Shown: positions 1-9,077, counted from the stretch's first letter. The stretch is 64,000 bases of DNA from JAEUJM01 sp044221555 (GCA_044221555.1 JBGAOY010000018.1:1-64000), one strand, 5' to 3'. Program-made: numbers and translations. Notes: generated from the sequence alone by a model not told the origin.

Positions 1-1
1 C

Positions 2-25
2 GAGTCCTCAAGCTGACGAGGACTC
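2..25. terminator. Perfect 8-bp hairpin at window edge
   Basis: GAGTCCTC and GAGGACTC form a perfect 8-bp stem around an 8-nt loop. It sits 54 bp past the stop of the minus-strand ABC-F gene and may terminate it, or a plus-strand gene outside the window. There is no T-run, so the role is uncertain. Confidence 0.35.
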
Positions 26-78
26 CCTTCTGGCACCTCTGGTCCCGAAGAGCAACCCCTTCAGGAACTCATATCAGG

Positions 79-1734
79 TCAGCCGGTGGAGCTGAGGTCG
101 AGGAGTGACGCCGCGTCGCGGGGGTGGGCGGGCTCCCGGGAGATGCGGCGCAGCGCGACATCGACGGCGAGCGCCTCGAGGACCGTGCAGTCGTCGGCGA
201 AGATGACGAAGCGATCGAAGGCGCGCATGAACCACCGGTCGTGGGTCACGCACACCGCGGTTCCGGTGAAGGCGTCGAGCGCGGCCTCGAGTGCTTCCGC
301 GGACGCCAGGTCGAGGTTGTCGGTGGGCTCGTCGAGGAGCAGGAAGTTCACCTCTCGCAGCTCGAGGTGGAGGATCTGCAGCCGGGCCCGCTGCCCGCCG
401 GACAATGTCTCGACCGGCCGGTCGGCGCCGTCGGCCAGCCCGTACCGGGCCAAGGCCTTCATCGATGACTGGAGGTCGAGGTCGAGTGCCCGCACCACCT
501 CCAGTGGGGTGCGCCCGCGGAAGGCGTCGATGTCGTCGGTCTGGTGGAACAGGCCTGGCGTGGTGCGCGCGCCGTAGCGCCACTCGCCGGCGTGGTCGAC
601 TCCGTCGCCCGCCAGCAGCCGGAGGAAGTGGGACTTCCCGGTGCCGTTGCCGCCGAGCACCGCGATCCGGTCACCCATCCGCACGTCGAGGTCGAACGGC
701 TCGGTGAGACCGCTGATCTCCAGGCCCTCCACGGTCAGCGCCACCTTGCCGCCCCCGGCACCGCGCAACTGCATGCGCACGCCCCGCTCCGGTGGTGGCG
801 GGGGCGGCGGACCCACCTCCACCCACCGGCGCCACCGGTGCTCGGCGACGTCGGCCTTGCGGGCGTTGCCGTCGTTGAGCGAGGCCCACTGCTTCATCTG
901 CTTGAAGGTGGCGAACAGCCGGCGCTCCTCCTCCTTCCACCGCCGCACCGCGTCGCCGAGTGCGATGTTGCGCTGCCGGCGGGCCTCGTCGTAGGTCGCC
1001 CACGGCCCGGGGTGGACCCAGCACCCACGGGCCTCGAGGGTGACGATGGCGGTGGCCGCCGCGTCGAGCAGCGCTCGGTCGTGGGTGATGAACAGGATGG
1101 TCTTCGTCGATGCCGCGATCTGCTGCTCGAGCCAGCGCTTGGCCGGTATGTCGAGGAAGTTGTCGGGCTCGTCGAGCAGCAGGATCTCGTGATCCGAGGT
1201 CAGGAGCATCTCGAGGACGAGGCGCTTGCGCTCGCCGCCGGAGAGCTGCGAGATGGGCCGCGTGCCCACCCGCGACAGGGGCTGGCCGAGCACCGCGGTG
1301 CAGCAGCCGTCCCATCGGGTCTCGTGCTGGTAGCCGTCCACCTCACCCCAGCGGATGACGGCGTTGGCGAGGGCGACACCCGTCCGCTCGGTCGGGGCGA
1401 TCTCGTTGGCGTGCTCGGCCCGGGCCAACGCCTCGCCCGCGGCTCGGACCGGCGGCGACGAGAACGACGTGAGCAGCTCGCGCACGGTCGTCGCCGCGTC
1501 GCCGTCGACGCCGATCGCCTGGGGCATGTACGCCACGGACCCGTCGACGGTTGCGGTGCCGGCGCGCAGCGGCAACTCGCCCGTCACGCAGCGCAGCAGC
1601 GTGGTCTTCCCGACCCCGTTGGGGCCGACGAGGCCGACGTGTCGGCCACTGGCGACGCGGAAGGTGACGTCGTCGAACAGCTCAGAGCCGCCCGGATGGG
1701 CGAACGTCGCCCGCGACAGCGCGATGACCGCCAT
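79..1734 (-). CDS. ABC-F family ATP-binding protein
   Basis: A 551-residue soluble protein with two ABC ATPase domains and no membrane segments, the layout of ABC-F translation factors (EttA/Uup/ribosome-protection types) that act at the ribosomal E site. Domain 1 has Walker A GPNGVGKTTLL, signature LSGGERKR and Walker B ILLLDEPDNFLD. Domain 2 has GGNGTGKS, LSGGQRAR and LLLDEPTDNLD. A linker of about 80 residues between them contains a proline run (PPPPPPPE) and charged helices, as expected for the P-site tether region. The ATG at 1734 was chosen over a GTG at 1752 because the fold begins right after it; neither has a clear ribosome-binding site. Whether it is a housekeeping or an antibiotic-resistance ABC-F cannot be decided from sequence. 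Confidence 0.92.
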   Translation of the reverse strand: MAVIALSRATFAHPGGSELFDDVTFRVASGRHVGLVGPNGVGKTTLLRCVTGELPLRAGTATVDGSVAYMPQAIGVDGDAATTVRELLTSFSSPPVRAAGEALARAEHANEIAPTERTGVALANAVIRWGEVDGYQHETRWDGCCTAVLGQPLSRVGTRPISQLSGGERKRLVLEMLLTSDHEILLLDEPDNFLDIPAKRWLEQQIAASTKTILFITHDRALLDAAATAIVTLEARGCWVHPGPWATYDEARRQRNIALGDAVRRWKEEERRLFATFKQMKQWASLNDGNARKADVAEHRWRRWVEVGPPPPPPPERGVRMQLRGAGGGKVALTVEGLEISGLTEPFDLDVRMGDRIAVLGGNGTGKSHFLRLLAGDGVDHAGEWRYGARTTPGLFHQTDDIDAFRGRTPLEVVRALDLDLQSSMKALARYGLADGADRPVETLSGGQRARLQILHLELREVNFLLLDEPTDNLDLASAEALEAALDAFTGTAVCVTHDRWFMRAFDRFVIFADDCTVLEALAVDVALRRISREPAHPRDAASLLDLSSTG

Positions 1735-1833
1735 GGACGTGCAGGATGGCACCTGCGGCGGGAACGAGCGGGGTGTTTCACCGTCTCCACCCCGGCAGGG
1801 ACGACGGGGGTGGCCGTCGGCGGGCCTTCGCCG

Positions 1834-2190
1834 TCAGTGCGTGCGCTCGAGGGCGGCGAGCACGTCGACCTCCTCGGAGGTCGATTCCGGTCCGTAGTTC
1901 AGGACCAAGGTGCCTTGCGCACCACAACGCGGGCACCGCAGCGCGACGACGTAGAGCATGTCGGCTGGATCGGACACGCCCTCGAGGCGTCGTCCCTCGG
2001 CGAGGTCGGCGTCGCCGGCGGGGAAGGCCCGACCGCACGTGAAGCAGTGGACGCCACCGTCCTCCTCGGCCCGGAATTGTCCGGGGTAGCCCTGGGCAGT
2101 GAGGGCGTCGACCACGGTCGCCAGGGAGGTGTTCGACGGCATGGCCGGGTCGTTCACGACATCGGGTTCGAGAGGCTGCGCTGCGGTCAT
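1834..2190 (-). CDS. Small zinc-ribbon-like protein of unknown function
   Basis: 118 residues with two CxxC knuckles (HCFTCG near residue 49 and LRCPRCG near residue 84), so probably a single zinc-ribbon. The N-terminal half resembles a short helical domain (ATVVDALTAQGYPGQF). A good ribosome-binding site (AGGAG) lies 6 nt before the ATG. It is upstream of and co-directional with the ABC-F gene, 99 bp apart. Function unknown; metal binding is inferred from the cysteine pairs only. Confidence 0.75.
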   Translation of the reverse strand: MTAAQPLEPDVVNDPAMPSNTSLATVVDALTAQGYPGQFRAEEDGGVHCFTCGRAFPAGDADLAEGRRLEGVSDPADMLYVVALRCPRCGAQGTLVLNYGPESTSEEVDVLAALERTH

Positions 2191-2339
2191 GGGCCGCTCC
2201 TACCCACTCGGGCGCCAACCACCCGCCACCACGCCGGCGTTCCGAGGGTGGGCCCGGATCCCGACACACGTCACATCTCGAACCTGTTCGTGGTGGGTAG
2301 AGGGCTGAGGACCGACAATCACGAACGAAGGAGCACACC

Positions 2340-2570
2340 ATGGGTGACACTGGACCTGAGGCCGCGGCGAAGGGCGTCGTCGAGGACGTCAAGGGCAAGG
2401 TGAAGGAAGCGGTCGGTGCCGTCGTCGGCAACGACTCCCTGGAGCGCGAGGGCGAGGCCCAGCAGGACAAGGCCGAGGCGAAGCGCGACGTCGCTCGTCA
2501 CGAGGCCGACGCCGAGGCCGCCCGCGCCGAGGCGGAGGTCCACGAGGCCGAGCAGCGCGCCAACCAGTAG
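2340..2570 (+). CDS. CsbD-like stress protein
   Basis: A 76-residue, highly charged helical protein with the CsbD-family core near residues 10-35 (AKGVVEDVKGKVKEAVGAVV, then GNDSLEREG), followed by an Ala/Glu/Lys-rich tail. CsbD-like proteins are general-stress proteins in Gram-positives; the molecular role is unknown. AAGGAG stands 7 nt before the ATG. A GGGTAG hexamer about 45 bp upstream resembles stress-sigma -10 elements, but no clear -35 partner is seen. A strong hairpin follows the gene. Confidence 0.88.
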   Translation: MGDTGPEAAAKGVVEDVKGKVKEAVGAVVGNDSLEREGEAQQDKAEAKRDVARHEADAEAARAEAEVHEAEQRANQ

Positions 2571-2593
2571 GACGGGCAACAGCACGACGCGGT

Positions 2594-2628
2594 CGAGCCG
2601 CTCCATCCCTCCGGGGTGGGGCGGCTCG
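2594..2628. terminator. GC-rich hairpin between convergent genes
   Basis: CGAGCCGC (2594-2601) pairs with GCGGCTCG (2621-2628), and the stem extends inward by three more pairs (one G-T). It lies between the convergent csbD-like and diiron-oxidase-like genes and could serve both strands. There is no T-tract, which is normal in high-GC actinobacteria. Confidence 0.45.
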
Positions 2629-2686
2629 GTCGCGTCACGGCTCGGTCGCGGCGTGCTGCTGGGGGTGCCGGGCGGGTGCTCCGCCG

Positions 2687-3712
2687 TCAGGAGGCGAGGG
2701 TGACGACGGCGAGGGGCAGGCCCCACGGGTGGCGCAGGGAGGTGGCGCCTCGTCGCCACGACGCCAGCACCATGTCGGTGAAGCGACCCTCGACCGCCAT
2801 CAGGGCGCGGGCCCCGAACAGCACCTCGGACGCGAGCGCGGGCTCGTCGTCCACGAGGCCCTGGGCCAGATCCCGCGCCGCCACCACCTGATGGTGCGCA
2901 TCGGCCTCCACGTGGATGTCGTAGAACGGGGCGGCACGGTCCAGGCCGAGTCGCCGCATGCCCTCCGCGTACCGGCCCATGGGCCCGACCGAGGTCATCT
3001 CGAACATCGCCAGGTGCCCGATCAAGGCCCCCCGCAGGCGGCGCTGCCGGCCGAGCAGGCTGATCAGGTTGACCGTCGCCAGGGTCGCCCCGGGCACCGC
3101 GTCGAGGTACGCGCCGTAGGTCGGATCGAGGCCGAGGGCCTGCATGGTGTCGGCGAAGAGCTCGGCGTGCGCAGCTCCGGGCCGACCCTCGCCGTACTCG
3201 TCCATCTGGATCTCGATCAATGCCGACTTGGCCCGGCCGCTGAGACGGGGGATCGCCCAGCTGTGGGGATCGGCCTCCTTGCGCTGGTACAGCGAGCGGT
3301 GGACGCCGAGCTCCTGGGCCTGGCTCAGCGTGGCCCGCTCGGCCACGTAGCCCGACAGCGACGGGCCGCCGTCGCTGCGCGCGAGACGCTGCAGCGCCTG
3401 TTGCACCATCGACGGCTGGGTCACGCACGGCCCGACCTCTCGGCGCAGCGCCTGTTCGAAGCAGTCCTCGAGCAGCCACGTGACGCGCGCCACCTCCGGG
3501 TCGCGCTCCCAGCGCTCGTCCACGCCGGCGAAGCCGCGGTAGTGGAGCTCGTAGCAGGCGTAGAGGGCCAGGTGGAAGTCGTCGCCCGTCAGCGGGTCGT
3601 CCAGCAGATCGGGGCCGCGGACACCGCGGTCATCGCACTGCCACGCCGTGAACAGGGCTGCGGTGAGGGGCCCGCGTGGGCAGGGCAGGGGAGGAGGTGC
3701 ATCCGCTCGCAT
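2687..3712 (-). CDS. Iron-containing redox enzyme (heme-oxygenase-like diiron fold)
   Basis: 341 residues with the hallmarks of the heme-oxygenase-like diiron oxidase (HDO) superfamily. The segment IEIQMDEYGEG followed by AAHAELF near residues 180-200 supplies Glu/His ligands, and HVEADAHH near residue 270 supplies a second set. HDO enzymes use a transient Fe2 centre and O2 for N-oxygenation, desaturation or C-C cleavage; the substrate here is unknown. A very good ribosome-binding site (AGGAGG) precedes the ATG. No biosynthetic partner lies next to it. Confidence 0.82.
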   Translation of the reverse strand: MRADAPPPLPCPRGPLTAALFTAWQCDDRGVRGPDLLDDPLTGDDFHLALYACYELHYRGFAGVDERWERDPEVARVTWLLEDCFEQALRREVGPCVTQPSMVQQALQRLARSDGGPSLSGYVAERATLSQAQELGVHRSLYQRKEADPHSWAIPRLSGRAKSALIEIQMDEYGEGRPGAAHAELFADTMQALGLDPTYGAYLDAVPGATLATVNLISLLGRQRRLRGALIGHLAMFEMTSVGPMGRYAEGMRRLGLDRAAPFYDIHVEADAHHQVVAARDLAQGLVDDEPALASEVLFGARALMAVEGRFTDMVLASWRRGATSLRHPWGLPLAVVTLAS

Positions 3713-3832
3713 GGACTCCTCCTACCCCGATGAGCGGCCAGCAGTGCCCGATGGGGCGGCACGGGCCACCATCGGGCCGCCGGCCTCACGAGGTCGGTTC
3801 TGCGGGTGGGGCGACGCGGCAAGAGACCAGTG

Positions 3833-4069
3833 ATGCGCATGACCTTCATGGGAGCGACCGCGGGCGAGCCCTTCGAGCTGATCTGGGAGGACGGCTCGCT
3901 GCGCGGGCCGCCGCGGCTGATCGAACGGCTGACCGAGGGTGCTGCATGCGAGCCCCACGATCCGGTCGACTTCATCCTCCACGTCGAGCGCGTGCTCGGC
4001 TTCCGTCCCCACCTCGTGGTGTGGCCCGAGCCCGACAGCGTGTCGACCGGCACCGACCCCGTCGGCTGA
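3833..4069 (+). CDS. Small hypothetical protein
   Basis: 78 residues (MRMTFMGATAGEP... to the TGA at 4069). No recognised motif: a mixed, slightly acidic sequence with WEDGSLRGPPRLIERL and FILHVERVLGF segments suggesting a small alpha/beta fold. It is divergent from the diiron gene. An upstream in-frame start at 3806 is possible, but 3833 has the more protein-like N-terminus. No clear ribosome-binding site. Function unknown. Confidence 0.5.
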   Translation: MRMTFMGATAGEPFELIWEDGSLRGPPRLIERLTEGAACEPHDPVDFILHVERVLGFRPHLVVWPEPDSVSTGTDPVG

Positions 4070-4181
4070 GCGAGCCCGGCCCGTCGGCCCGAGGGCGGTG
4101 CCTGATCGCCGGTCGCACCGCCGGTTCCCGTGTTCTCGTGGCACCATTTCGCGGACGGCCACCCTCGACCAGGCAGGTGCG

Positions 4182-5843
4182 ATGCCAGCCACGTCGCCTT
4201 CGAACACCGAGCTCCTCAGTGCCGGCCTCACCGCGCTGCTCGACGGGTCGTGGGCCGATGCCCGCGCCGCGTTCGCGCAGGCGCTGGCCGACGAGGAGTC
4301 GGCCGAGGCACTCGAGGGCTTCGCCGCCGCGAGCTGGTGGCTCGACGACGTCGATGCCGCGATCGAAGCCCGGGAGCGGGCCTACGCGTTGCGCCGAGCT
4401 GGCGACCAGACCGCGGAGGCGGCCATGGTCGCGGCGCTCCTGGCGTGGGATCACGGGGCCATGCGGGGCGCGAACGCCGTCGCCAACGGCTGGCTGCAAC
4501 GGGCGCGTCGCCTGGTGAGCGAACTGCCGCCGTCCGGCGAGCACGCCTGGCTGTCGCTGATCGAGGCGTCGTTCCACCTCGACACCGATGCCGAGGCGGT
4601 GCTGCGCCTCAGCACCGAGGCGGCGGAGCTCGCTCGGGCCCACGGTGGTCACGACGCCGAGATGACGGCCTGGACCCTCCAGGGCCTCGCACTCGTCAGC
4701 CTGGGGCGGGTCGAGGAGGGGACCCGCCTGCTCGACGAGGGCACGGCCGCGGTGACGGGGGGCGAACTGCACGACCCCATCGCCATCGGGTCGTGCTGCT
4801 GCAACATGATCATCGCCTGCGAGCGGGTCCGTGACTTCGATCGGGCCGGTCAGTGGTGCGAGCGCCTGGCCGCGTTCTGCGAGCGGAGCGGGCAGCGCCC
4901 GCTGCTGGCGCTGTGCCGGGCCCACCTCGGGACGGTGCTCACCATGCGGGGCGAGTGGGGCCCGGCGGAGGACGAGCTGGCGTGGGCGGCGGGCGAGCTG
5001 GCCACGCTGCGCCCCCCGTTGGCCGGCTACGCCCGGGCCCGGTTCGCCGACCTGCGGCGACGGCAGGGACGCAGCCAGGACGCCCGGGCGCTGCTGGCGG
5101 AGGCCGACGGTCACGTGCTCGTCGGCCTGGTGCGGTCGGCGCTGGCGCTCGAGGAGGACGACCCGTCGTCGGCGGTCGGCCACCTGGAGAAGTACCTGCG
5201 GGTGTTCGGCGACGATCGCCCCGTCGAGAGCGCACCCGCGTTGGAGCTCCTGGTGCCGGCCCGGCTGCGCCTGGGTGAGCTCGACGGGGCGCGGGACGCG
5301 CACGAGCGCCTGGCGGCGGTGGCGGACATGGTCGGCACCGACTCGCTGAAGGCCGCGGAGCGCGCCACCGCCGGCGCCATCGCGGTCGCCGAGCGCGTCC
5401 CGGTGCGTGCCCGGTCAGCGCTGGAGGACGCCGTCGACCTGTACGAGCGGTGCCGATCGCCCTTCGAGGCGGCCCAGGCGAGGACCGACTTGGCCCGCGT
5501 CCTCGCGGCCGACGACCGTGTCGACGTCGCGCTCGAGTTGGCCCGGGCGTCGTGCACGGTGTTCGAGGATCTCGGTGCGAAGCGCGCCGCTCGACTGGCC
5601 GATGCGTTGGTGGCCGAACTGGGCGGGCCGCCGGCCACCGCCCGGCGGGCAGGGCTCACCCAGCGCGAGGTCGAGGTGCTCACCCTGGTGGCCCAGGGGC
5701 TGTCCAACCGAGAGGCCGCCGACCGCCTCTTCGTGAGCGAGCACACGGTCCATCGCCACCTCTCGAACGTCTACACGCGCTTGGGTGTGTCGTCGCGGGC
5801 CGCCGCGGTCGCGGTCGCCGCCGAACGCGGCCTGCTGGCCTGA
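4182..5843 (+). CDS. LuxR-family transcriptional regulator with TPR-like repeats
   Basis: 553 residues. The last ~63 form a GerE/LuxR DNA-binding domain: LTQREVEVLTLVAQGLSNRE, then FVSEHTVHRHLSNVYTRLGV. The preceding ~470 residues are Ala/Leu/Glu-rich helices with TPR-like periodicity (GSWADARAAFAQALADEE; AGDQTAEAAMVAALLAW). There is no N-terminal P-loop, so this is not a full MalT/LAL-type STAND ATPase but its repeat plus HTH part. The ATG at 4182 begins where the helical repeats begin. The target is unknown; the dimethylformamidase-like gene 83 bp downstream is one candidate. Confidence 0.85.
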   Translation: MPATSPSNTELLSAGLTALLDGSWADARAAFAQALADEESAEALEGFAAASWWLDDVDAAIEARERAYALRRAGDQTAEAAMVAALLAWDHGAMRGANAVANGWLQRARRLVSELPPSGEHAWLSLIEASFHLDTDAEAVLRLSTEAAELARAHGGHDAEMTAWTLQGLALVSLGRVEEGTRLLDEGTAAVTGGELHDPIAIGSCCCNMIIACERVRDFDRAGQWCERLAAFCERSGQRPLLALCRAHLGTVLTMRGEWGPAEDELAWAAGELATLRPPLAGYARARFADLRRRQGRSQDARALLAEADGHVLVGLVRSALALEEDDPSSAVGHLEKYLRVFGDDRPVESAPALELLVPARLRLGELDGARDAHERLAAVADMVGTDSLKAAERATAGAIAVAERVPVRARSALEDAVDLYERCRSPFEAAQARTDLARVLAADDRVDVALELARASCTVFEDLGAKRAARLADALVAELGGPPATARRAGLTQREVEVLTLVAQGLSNREAADRLFVSEHTVHRHLSNVYTRLGVSSRAAAVAVAAERGLLA

Positions 5844-5890
5844 GGGCGGGGGCCGTTCCCGGGGCCATACCCGGGCCCGCTCCCGGGTCA

Positions 5891-5926
5891 TCGCCTGGCC
5901 GCAGCGTGCCCGTTAGGGTCCGAGCG
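5891..5926 (+). promoter_or_regulatory. Putative leaderless promoter of the dimethylformamidase-like gene
   Basis: TAGGGT (5914-5919) matches an actinobacterial -10 hexamer and leaves only 7 nt before the GTG start at 5927, so the transcript probably begins at or next to the start codon. TCGCCT (5891-5896) is a weak -35 at 17-bp spacing. Just upstream lie three CCCGGG blocks (5858, 5870, 5882) exactly 12 bp apart. Confidence 0.4.
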
Positions 5927-7426
5927 GTGGCACGCGAAGTGGTGACGGGGTACTGCTGGCCGCAGTCGGTCGAATCGGGCCAGCAGGTGGGCCTGCACCT
6001 GTCGTCGTCGGGCGGGCGCCCGGTGCGCGTCGAGGTGGCGCGGGTGGGCGGACGCCGCGAGGTCGTGTTCGCAGACGGCGCGGTGGCGGCTGACGAGCAC
6101 GAGACGCCGGCGCACGCGTCGTCGGAGGGCTGTGGCTGGCCGGTCGCACTCACGATCGACGTCGACCCGACCTGGCGGTCCGGCTACTACGAGGTCGTCC
6201 TCGAGATCGACGTGGGCGAGAAGGTGCGGCGCGATCGAGCGTTCTTCGTGGTGCGCCCGACGTCCGGCGCGCGCATCGTCCTGGCCCTGGCCACCAACAC
6301 CTGGCACGCCTACAACGACTTCGGCGGTCCGAACCTGTACACCGGCGGCACCCAGGTGGCCCTGAAACGTCCGATGGCGGCCGGCTACCTGTTCAAGCCC
6401 CCGGGCAAGGGCCGCCGGGTCACGGGCACGGGCGACCCCGACCCGCAGAACGCCGCGCACGTGGGCTACCTCACCCTCAACCACCTCTCGGGCTTCGCCG
6501 GATCGGCAGGATGGCCCGACTGGGAGCAGCCGTTCATCGAGTGGGCCGAGCGCGAGGGGTTCGACATCGGGGTGTGCAGCAACGCCGACCTCGAGGAGCA
6601 CCCCGAGGTGCTGGACGGGGCCCACCTCTACCTGTCGGTCGGCCATGACGAGTACTGGTCGGCCGGCATGCGCGACACGGTCGAGGCGTTCATCGCCCGA
6701 GGCGGCAACGCCGCGTTCTTCTCGGGCAACACCTCGTTGTGGCAGGTGCGCCTCGAGGGCGACGACCACGACGTGATGGTGGGGTACAAGGGGTTCTTCA
6801 AGAACGACCCGCTCATGGGCACCGACCGCGAGCCGGAGGTGACGACGTTCTGGTCGGACGTGATCGTCGACCGGCCCGAGAACCACATGACGGGGGTGTC
6901 CTTCACCCGGGGCGGCTATCACCGCATCGGTCGCAACGTCACCGCCGGCCTCGGCGGCTACACGGTGCACCGCCCCGGCCACTGGCTCTTCGACGGCACC
7001 GGCCTCGGGTACGGCGACGTGCTCGGTGCCGGTGCGACCGTCGTGGGCTACGAGTGCGACGGGTGCGTGTTCACCTACCGGGACGGGCTGCCGTACCCCA
7101 CCGGCGAGGACGGCACGCCCGCGACCTTCGAGATCCTCGGCACGTGCCCGACGCAGCACTTCACCCGGGAGACCGCGCCCCGGCCGCCCCGGCCGGGCGA
7201 GCCCAGCGAGCTCGAGTACATCGCCGCCCGTGTGTTCGGGACCCGCGCGCCCGAGGCGATGGAGCGCATCCGCCACGGCCACGCGGTGTTGGGTGCCTTC
7301 ACGACCTCGGCGGGCTCGTCCGTCGTCACCTCGGGATCGACCGACTGGGCCCACGGCCTGGCTGCGCGAGACCCTCAGATCGAGCAGATCACCCGCAACG
7401 TGCTGTCGCGGTTGGGCGCACCGTAG
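5927..7426 (+). CDS. N,N-dimethylformamidase beta-subunit-like protein
   Basis: 499 residues, related to the large subunit of N,N-dimethylformamidase (DMFase), an iron-dependent amidohydrolase. Recognisable signatures are NTWHAYNDFGG with NLY, the VGHDEYWSAGMRD block with FIARGGNAAFFSGN, and a C-terminal VVTSGSTDWAHGL segment. The GTG at 5927 was chosen from the adjacent -10 element and because a beta-sandwich-like N-terminus begins here. No small-subunit gene is adjacent, as is common for actinobacterial homologues, so dimethylformamide may not be the true substrate. Converges on the thiolase gene. Confidence 0.82.
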   Translation: MAREVVTGYCWPQSVESGQQVGLHLSSSGGRPVRVEVARVGGRREVVFADGAVAADEHETPAHASSEGCGWPVALTIDVDPTWRSGYYEVVLEIDVGEKVRRDRAFFVVRPTSGARIVLALATNTWHAYNDFGGPNLYTGGTQVALKRPMAAGYLFKPPGKGRRVTGTGDPDPQNAAHVGYLTLNHLSGFAGSAGWPDWEQPFIEWAEREGFDIGVCSNADLEEHPEVLDGAHLYLSVGHDEYWSAGMRDTVEAFIARGGNAAFFSGNTSLWQVRLEGDDHDVMVGYKGFFKNDPLMGTDREPEVTTFWSDVIVDRPENHMTGVSFTRGGYHRIGRNVTAGLGGYTVHRPGHWLFDGTGLGYGDVLGAGATVVGYECDGCVFTYRDGLPYPTGEDGTPATFEILGTCPTQHFTRETAPRPPRPGEPSELEYIAARVFGTRAPEAMERIRHGHAVLGAFTTSAGSSVVTSGSTDWAHGLAARDPQIEQITRNVLSRLGAP

Positions 7427-7488
7427 GGACCGACCTCGACGCCCGCTCTCGGCGCCGGCCGCGTGTGCGGGGCGGGGCGAGCGGCTGG

Positions 7489-8658
7489 TCAGCGGCTGGT
7501 GGTGAGCAGCAGGCAGCCGGCGATCGGGCCACCGCCGGCGGCGGCGACGGCGACCTCGGGGGCAGTGGCGACCTGGCGGTCGCCGCCCTGGCCGCGCAGC
7601 TGCACGCACGCCTCGTGGAGCAGCCAGTAGCCGTGCATCCGGCCGGCGGAGAGCTGGCCTCCATAGGTGTTGAGGGGGAGCTCGCCGTCGAGGGCGATAC
7701 GGGTGGCGCCTTCCACGAACGGGCCGGACTCGCCGTCACCGCACAGCCCGAGGGCCTCGAGCCAGGCGAGGGTGAGGAAGGTGAAGCCGTCGTAGAGCTC
7801 GGCGACGTCGACATCGGCGGGGGTGAGCGAGGTCTGGCTCCACAGGTCGGCGGCGGCGTCGACCGAGGCCATCTTGGGGTAGTCGGGGCGGTCGACCCAT
7901 CCGCCCGGGGTGGCGCCGGGGGCACCCATGGCCTCGATGCGGACCGGGGGGCTCGGGCAGTCGGGGGCGTGATCGGCGGCCGACACGACGAACGCGATGG
8001 ACCCGTCCACGGGCACGTCGCAGTCGTAGAGCCCGAACGGGGTCGAGATGGGCCGGGCCGCGAGGTAGTCGTCCAGGGTCATCGGGTCGCGGTAGACGGC
8101 CCGCGGGTTCAGAGCGGCGTTGCGGCGGCTGTTCACCGCCAGCCACCCCAGCTGCTCCTTGGTGGTGCCGTACAGGTGCATGTGGCGCCGGCAGTGCAGG
8201 GCCAGCCAGTTGGCCGCCGAGTAGGCGTGGGCGGCCATCAGCTGGTCGAGGTCGCCCATCACCCGGACGGTGGCGTCGAGCGCAGGTTGGTTGACCATCG
8301 GGGTGCCGCCGCCCAGCATCGTGCCGCCGAGCATCGACACCGTCCGGTAGACGAGGACGTGGCGGACACGGCCCTCGGCCACGGCGTGCACCGCGGACAT
8401 GAACGGGGAGAGCAGCCCCCCGGCGGTGTGGTCCTCACCGACGTTGACGGGGTCGATCCCCAGGACGGCGCTGGCGTCAGCGATCGGGGTGTCGCCGAGG
8501 GTGGCGACGCCCTCGATGGCGACCGGCGCCAGGCCGGCGTCGGTGATGGCCTCCCGGCCGGCCTCGGCCGTGAGGTCGATGTCGGGGATGCCGGTGCGGC
8601 GACCGATCCGGGAGATGCCGATGCCGGAGATGACGACCGGCCGCAGCGGGGCGCTCAT
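7489..8658 (-). CDS. Thiolase-like protein (lipid-transfer/SCP-x type), possible acyl-CoA aldolase
   Basis: 389 residues with the thiolase-superfamily fold: VVISGIGISRIGRR at the N-terminus and NTYGGQLSAGRMHG near residue 335. The canonical nucleophilic Cys is absent: the equivalent segment reads EDHTAGGLLSPF. That is the condition in Ltp2-type enzymes, which work as retro-aldolases with a DUF35 partner in steroid side-chain degradation. The DUF35 gene lies immediately upstream, overlapping by ATGA (8655-8658), so the two proteins probably form a complex. Substrate inferred only. Confidence 0.85.
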   Translation of the reverse strand: MSAPLRPVVISGIGISRIGRRTGIPDIDLTAEAGREAITDAGLAPVAIEGVATLGDTPIADASAVLGIDPVNVGEDHTAGGLLSPFMSAVHAVAEGRVRHVLVYRTVSMLGGTMLGGGTPMVNQPALDATVRVMGDLDQLMAAHAYSAANWLALHCRRHMHLYGTTKEQLGWLAVNSRRNAALNPRAVYRDPMTLDDYLAARPISTPFGLYDCDVPVDGSIAFVVSAADHAPDCPSPPVRIEAMGAPGATPGGWVDRPDYPKMASVDAAADLWSQTSLTPADVDVAELYDGFTFLTLAWLEALGLCGDGESGPFVEGATRIALDGELPLNTYGGQLSAGRMHGYWLLHEACVQLRGQGGDRQVATAPEVAVAAAGGGPIAGCLLLTTSR

Positions 8659-9077
8659 GACGCCGCCACCCGGAACACGGGCACGTGGTGGTCGCCGTCC
8701 TGCTCGAACGCCACCTGCACGCCGAGGCCGCAGCGCAGCTCGTCAGGGTCGGCGTCGACGATGTTGGCGACGACCCGCAGGTCGTCCTGCTCCTCGAGGG
8801 CCAGGATGGCGATCACGTAGGGCGGTGGCACCTCGGGGCGGAACTCCTGGTGGTTCACGGTGAAGGTGAAGATGGTTCCCCGGCCGCTCACCGGCTCGGC
8901 GACCAGCTCGCCGCCACAGGACGGGCAGCGGTCGACCGGCGGGTTCACCCAACGCCGGCACGACCCGCACCGCTGGAGGTGGAGGCGCCCGTCGGCGCCG
9001 CCGGTCCAGTACGCCCGGTTGATGTCGGTGAGGCGCGGCAGCACCCGCGGGGCGGTCACGGCGACAGCCTGCCCCAT
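8655..9077 (-). CDS. DUF35 Zn-ribbon/OB-fold protein, thiolase partner
   Basis: 140 residues. A rubredoxin-like zinc ribbon (RCGSCRRW, then DRCPSCGGE; four cysteines near residues 36-56) is followed by an OB fold (GRGTIFTFTVNHQEF, VIAILALEEQDDLRVVANIV). DUF35 proteins bind the acyl-CoA in complexes with thiolases and hydratases (ChsH2, BbsA). Start taken at ATG 9077; more upstream in-frame sequence is antisense to another gene. Its 5' end abuts the perfect hairpin at 9086-9129. Confidence 0.88.
   Translation of the reverse strand: MGQAVAVTAPRVLPRLTDINRAYWTGGADGRLHLQRCGSCRRWVNPPVDRCPSCGGELVAEPVSGRGTIFTFTVNHQEFRPEVPPPYVIAILALEEQDDLRVVANIVDADPDELRCGLGVQVAFEQDGDHHVPVFRVAAS

Noticed and set aside
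2279..2290. CGAACCTGTTCG palindrome before the CsbD-like gene, resembling a LexA box
   Set aside because: The actinobacterial SOS box needs four bases between CGAAC and GTTCG; only two are present.
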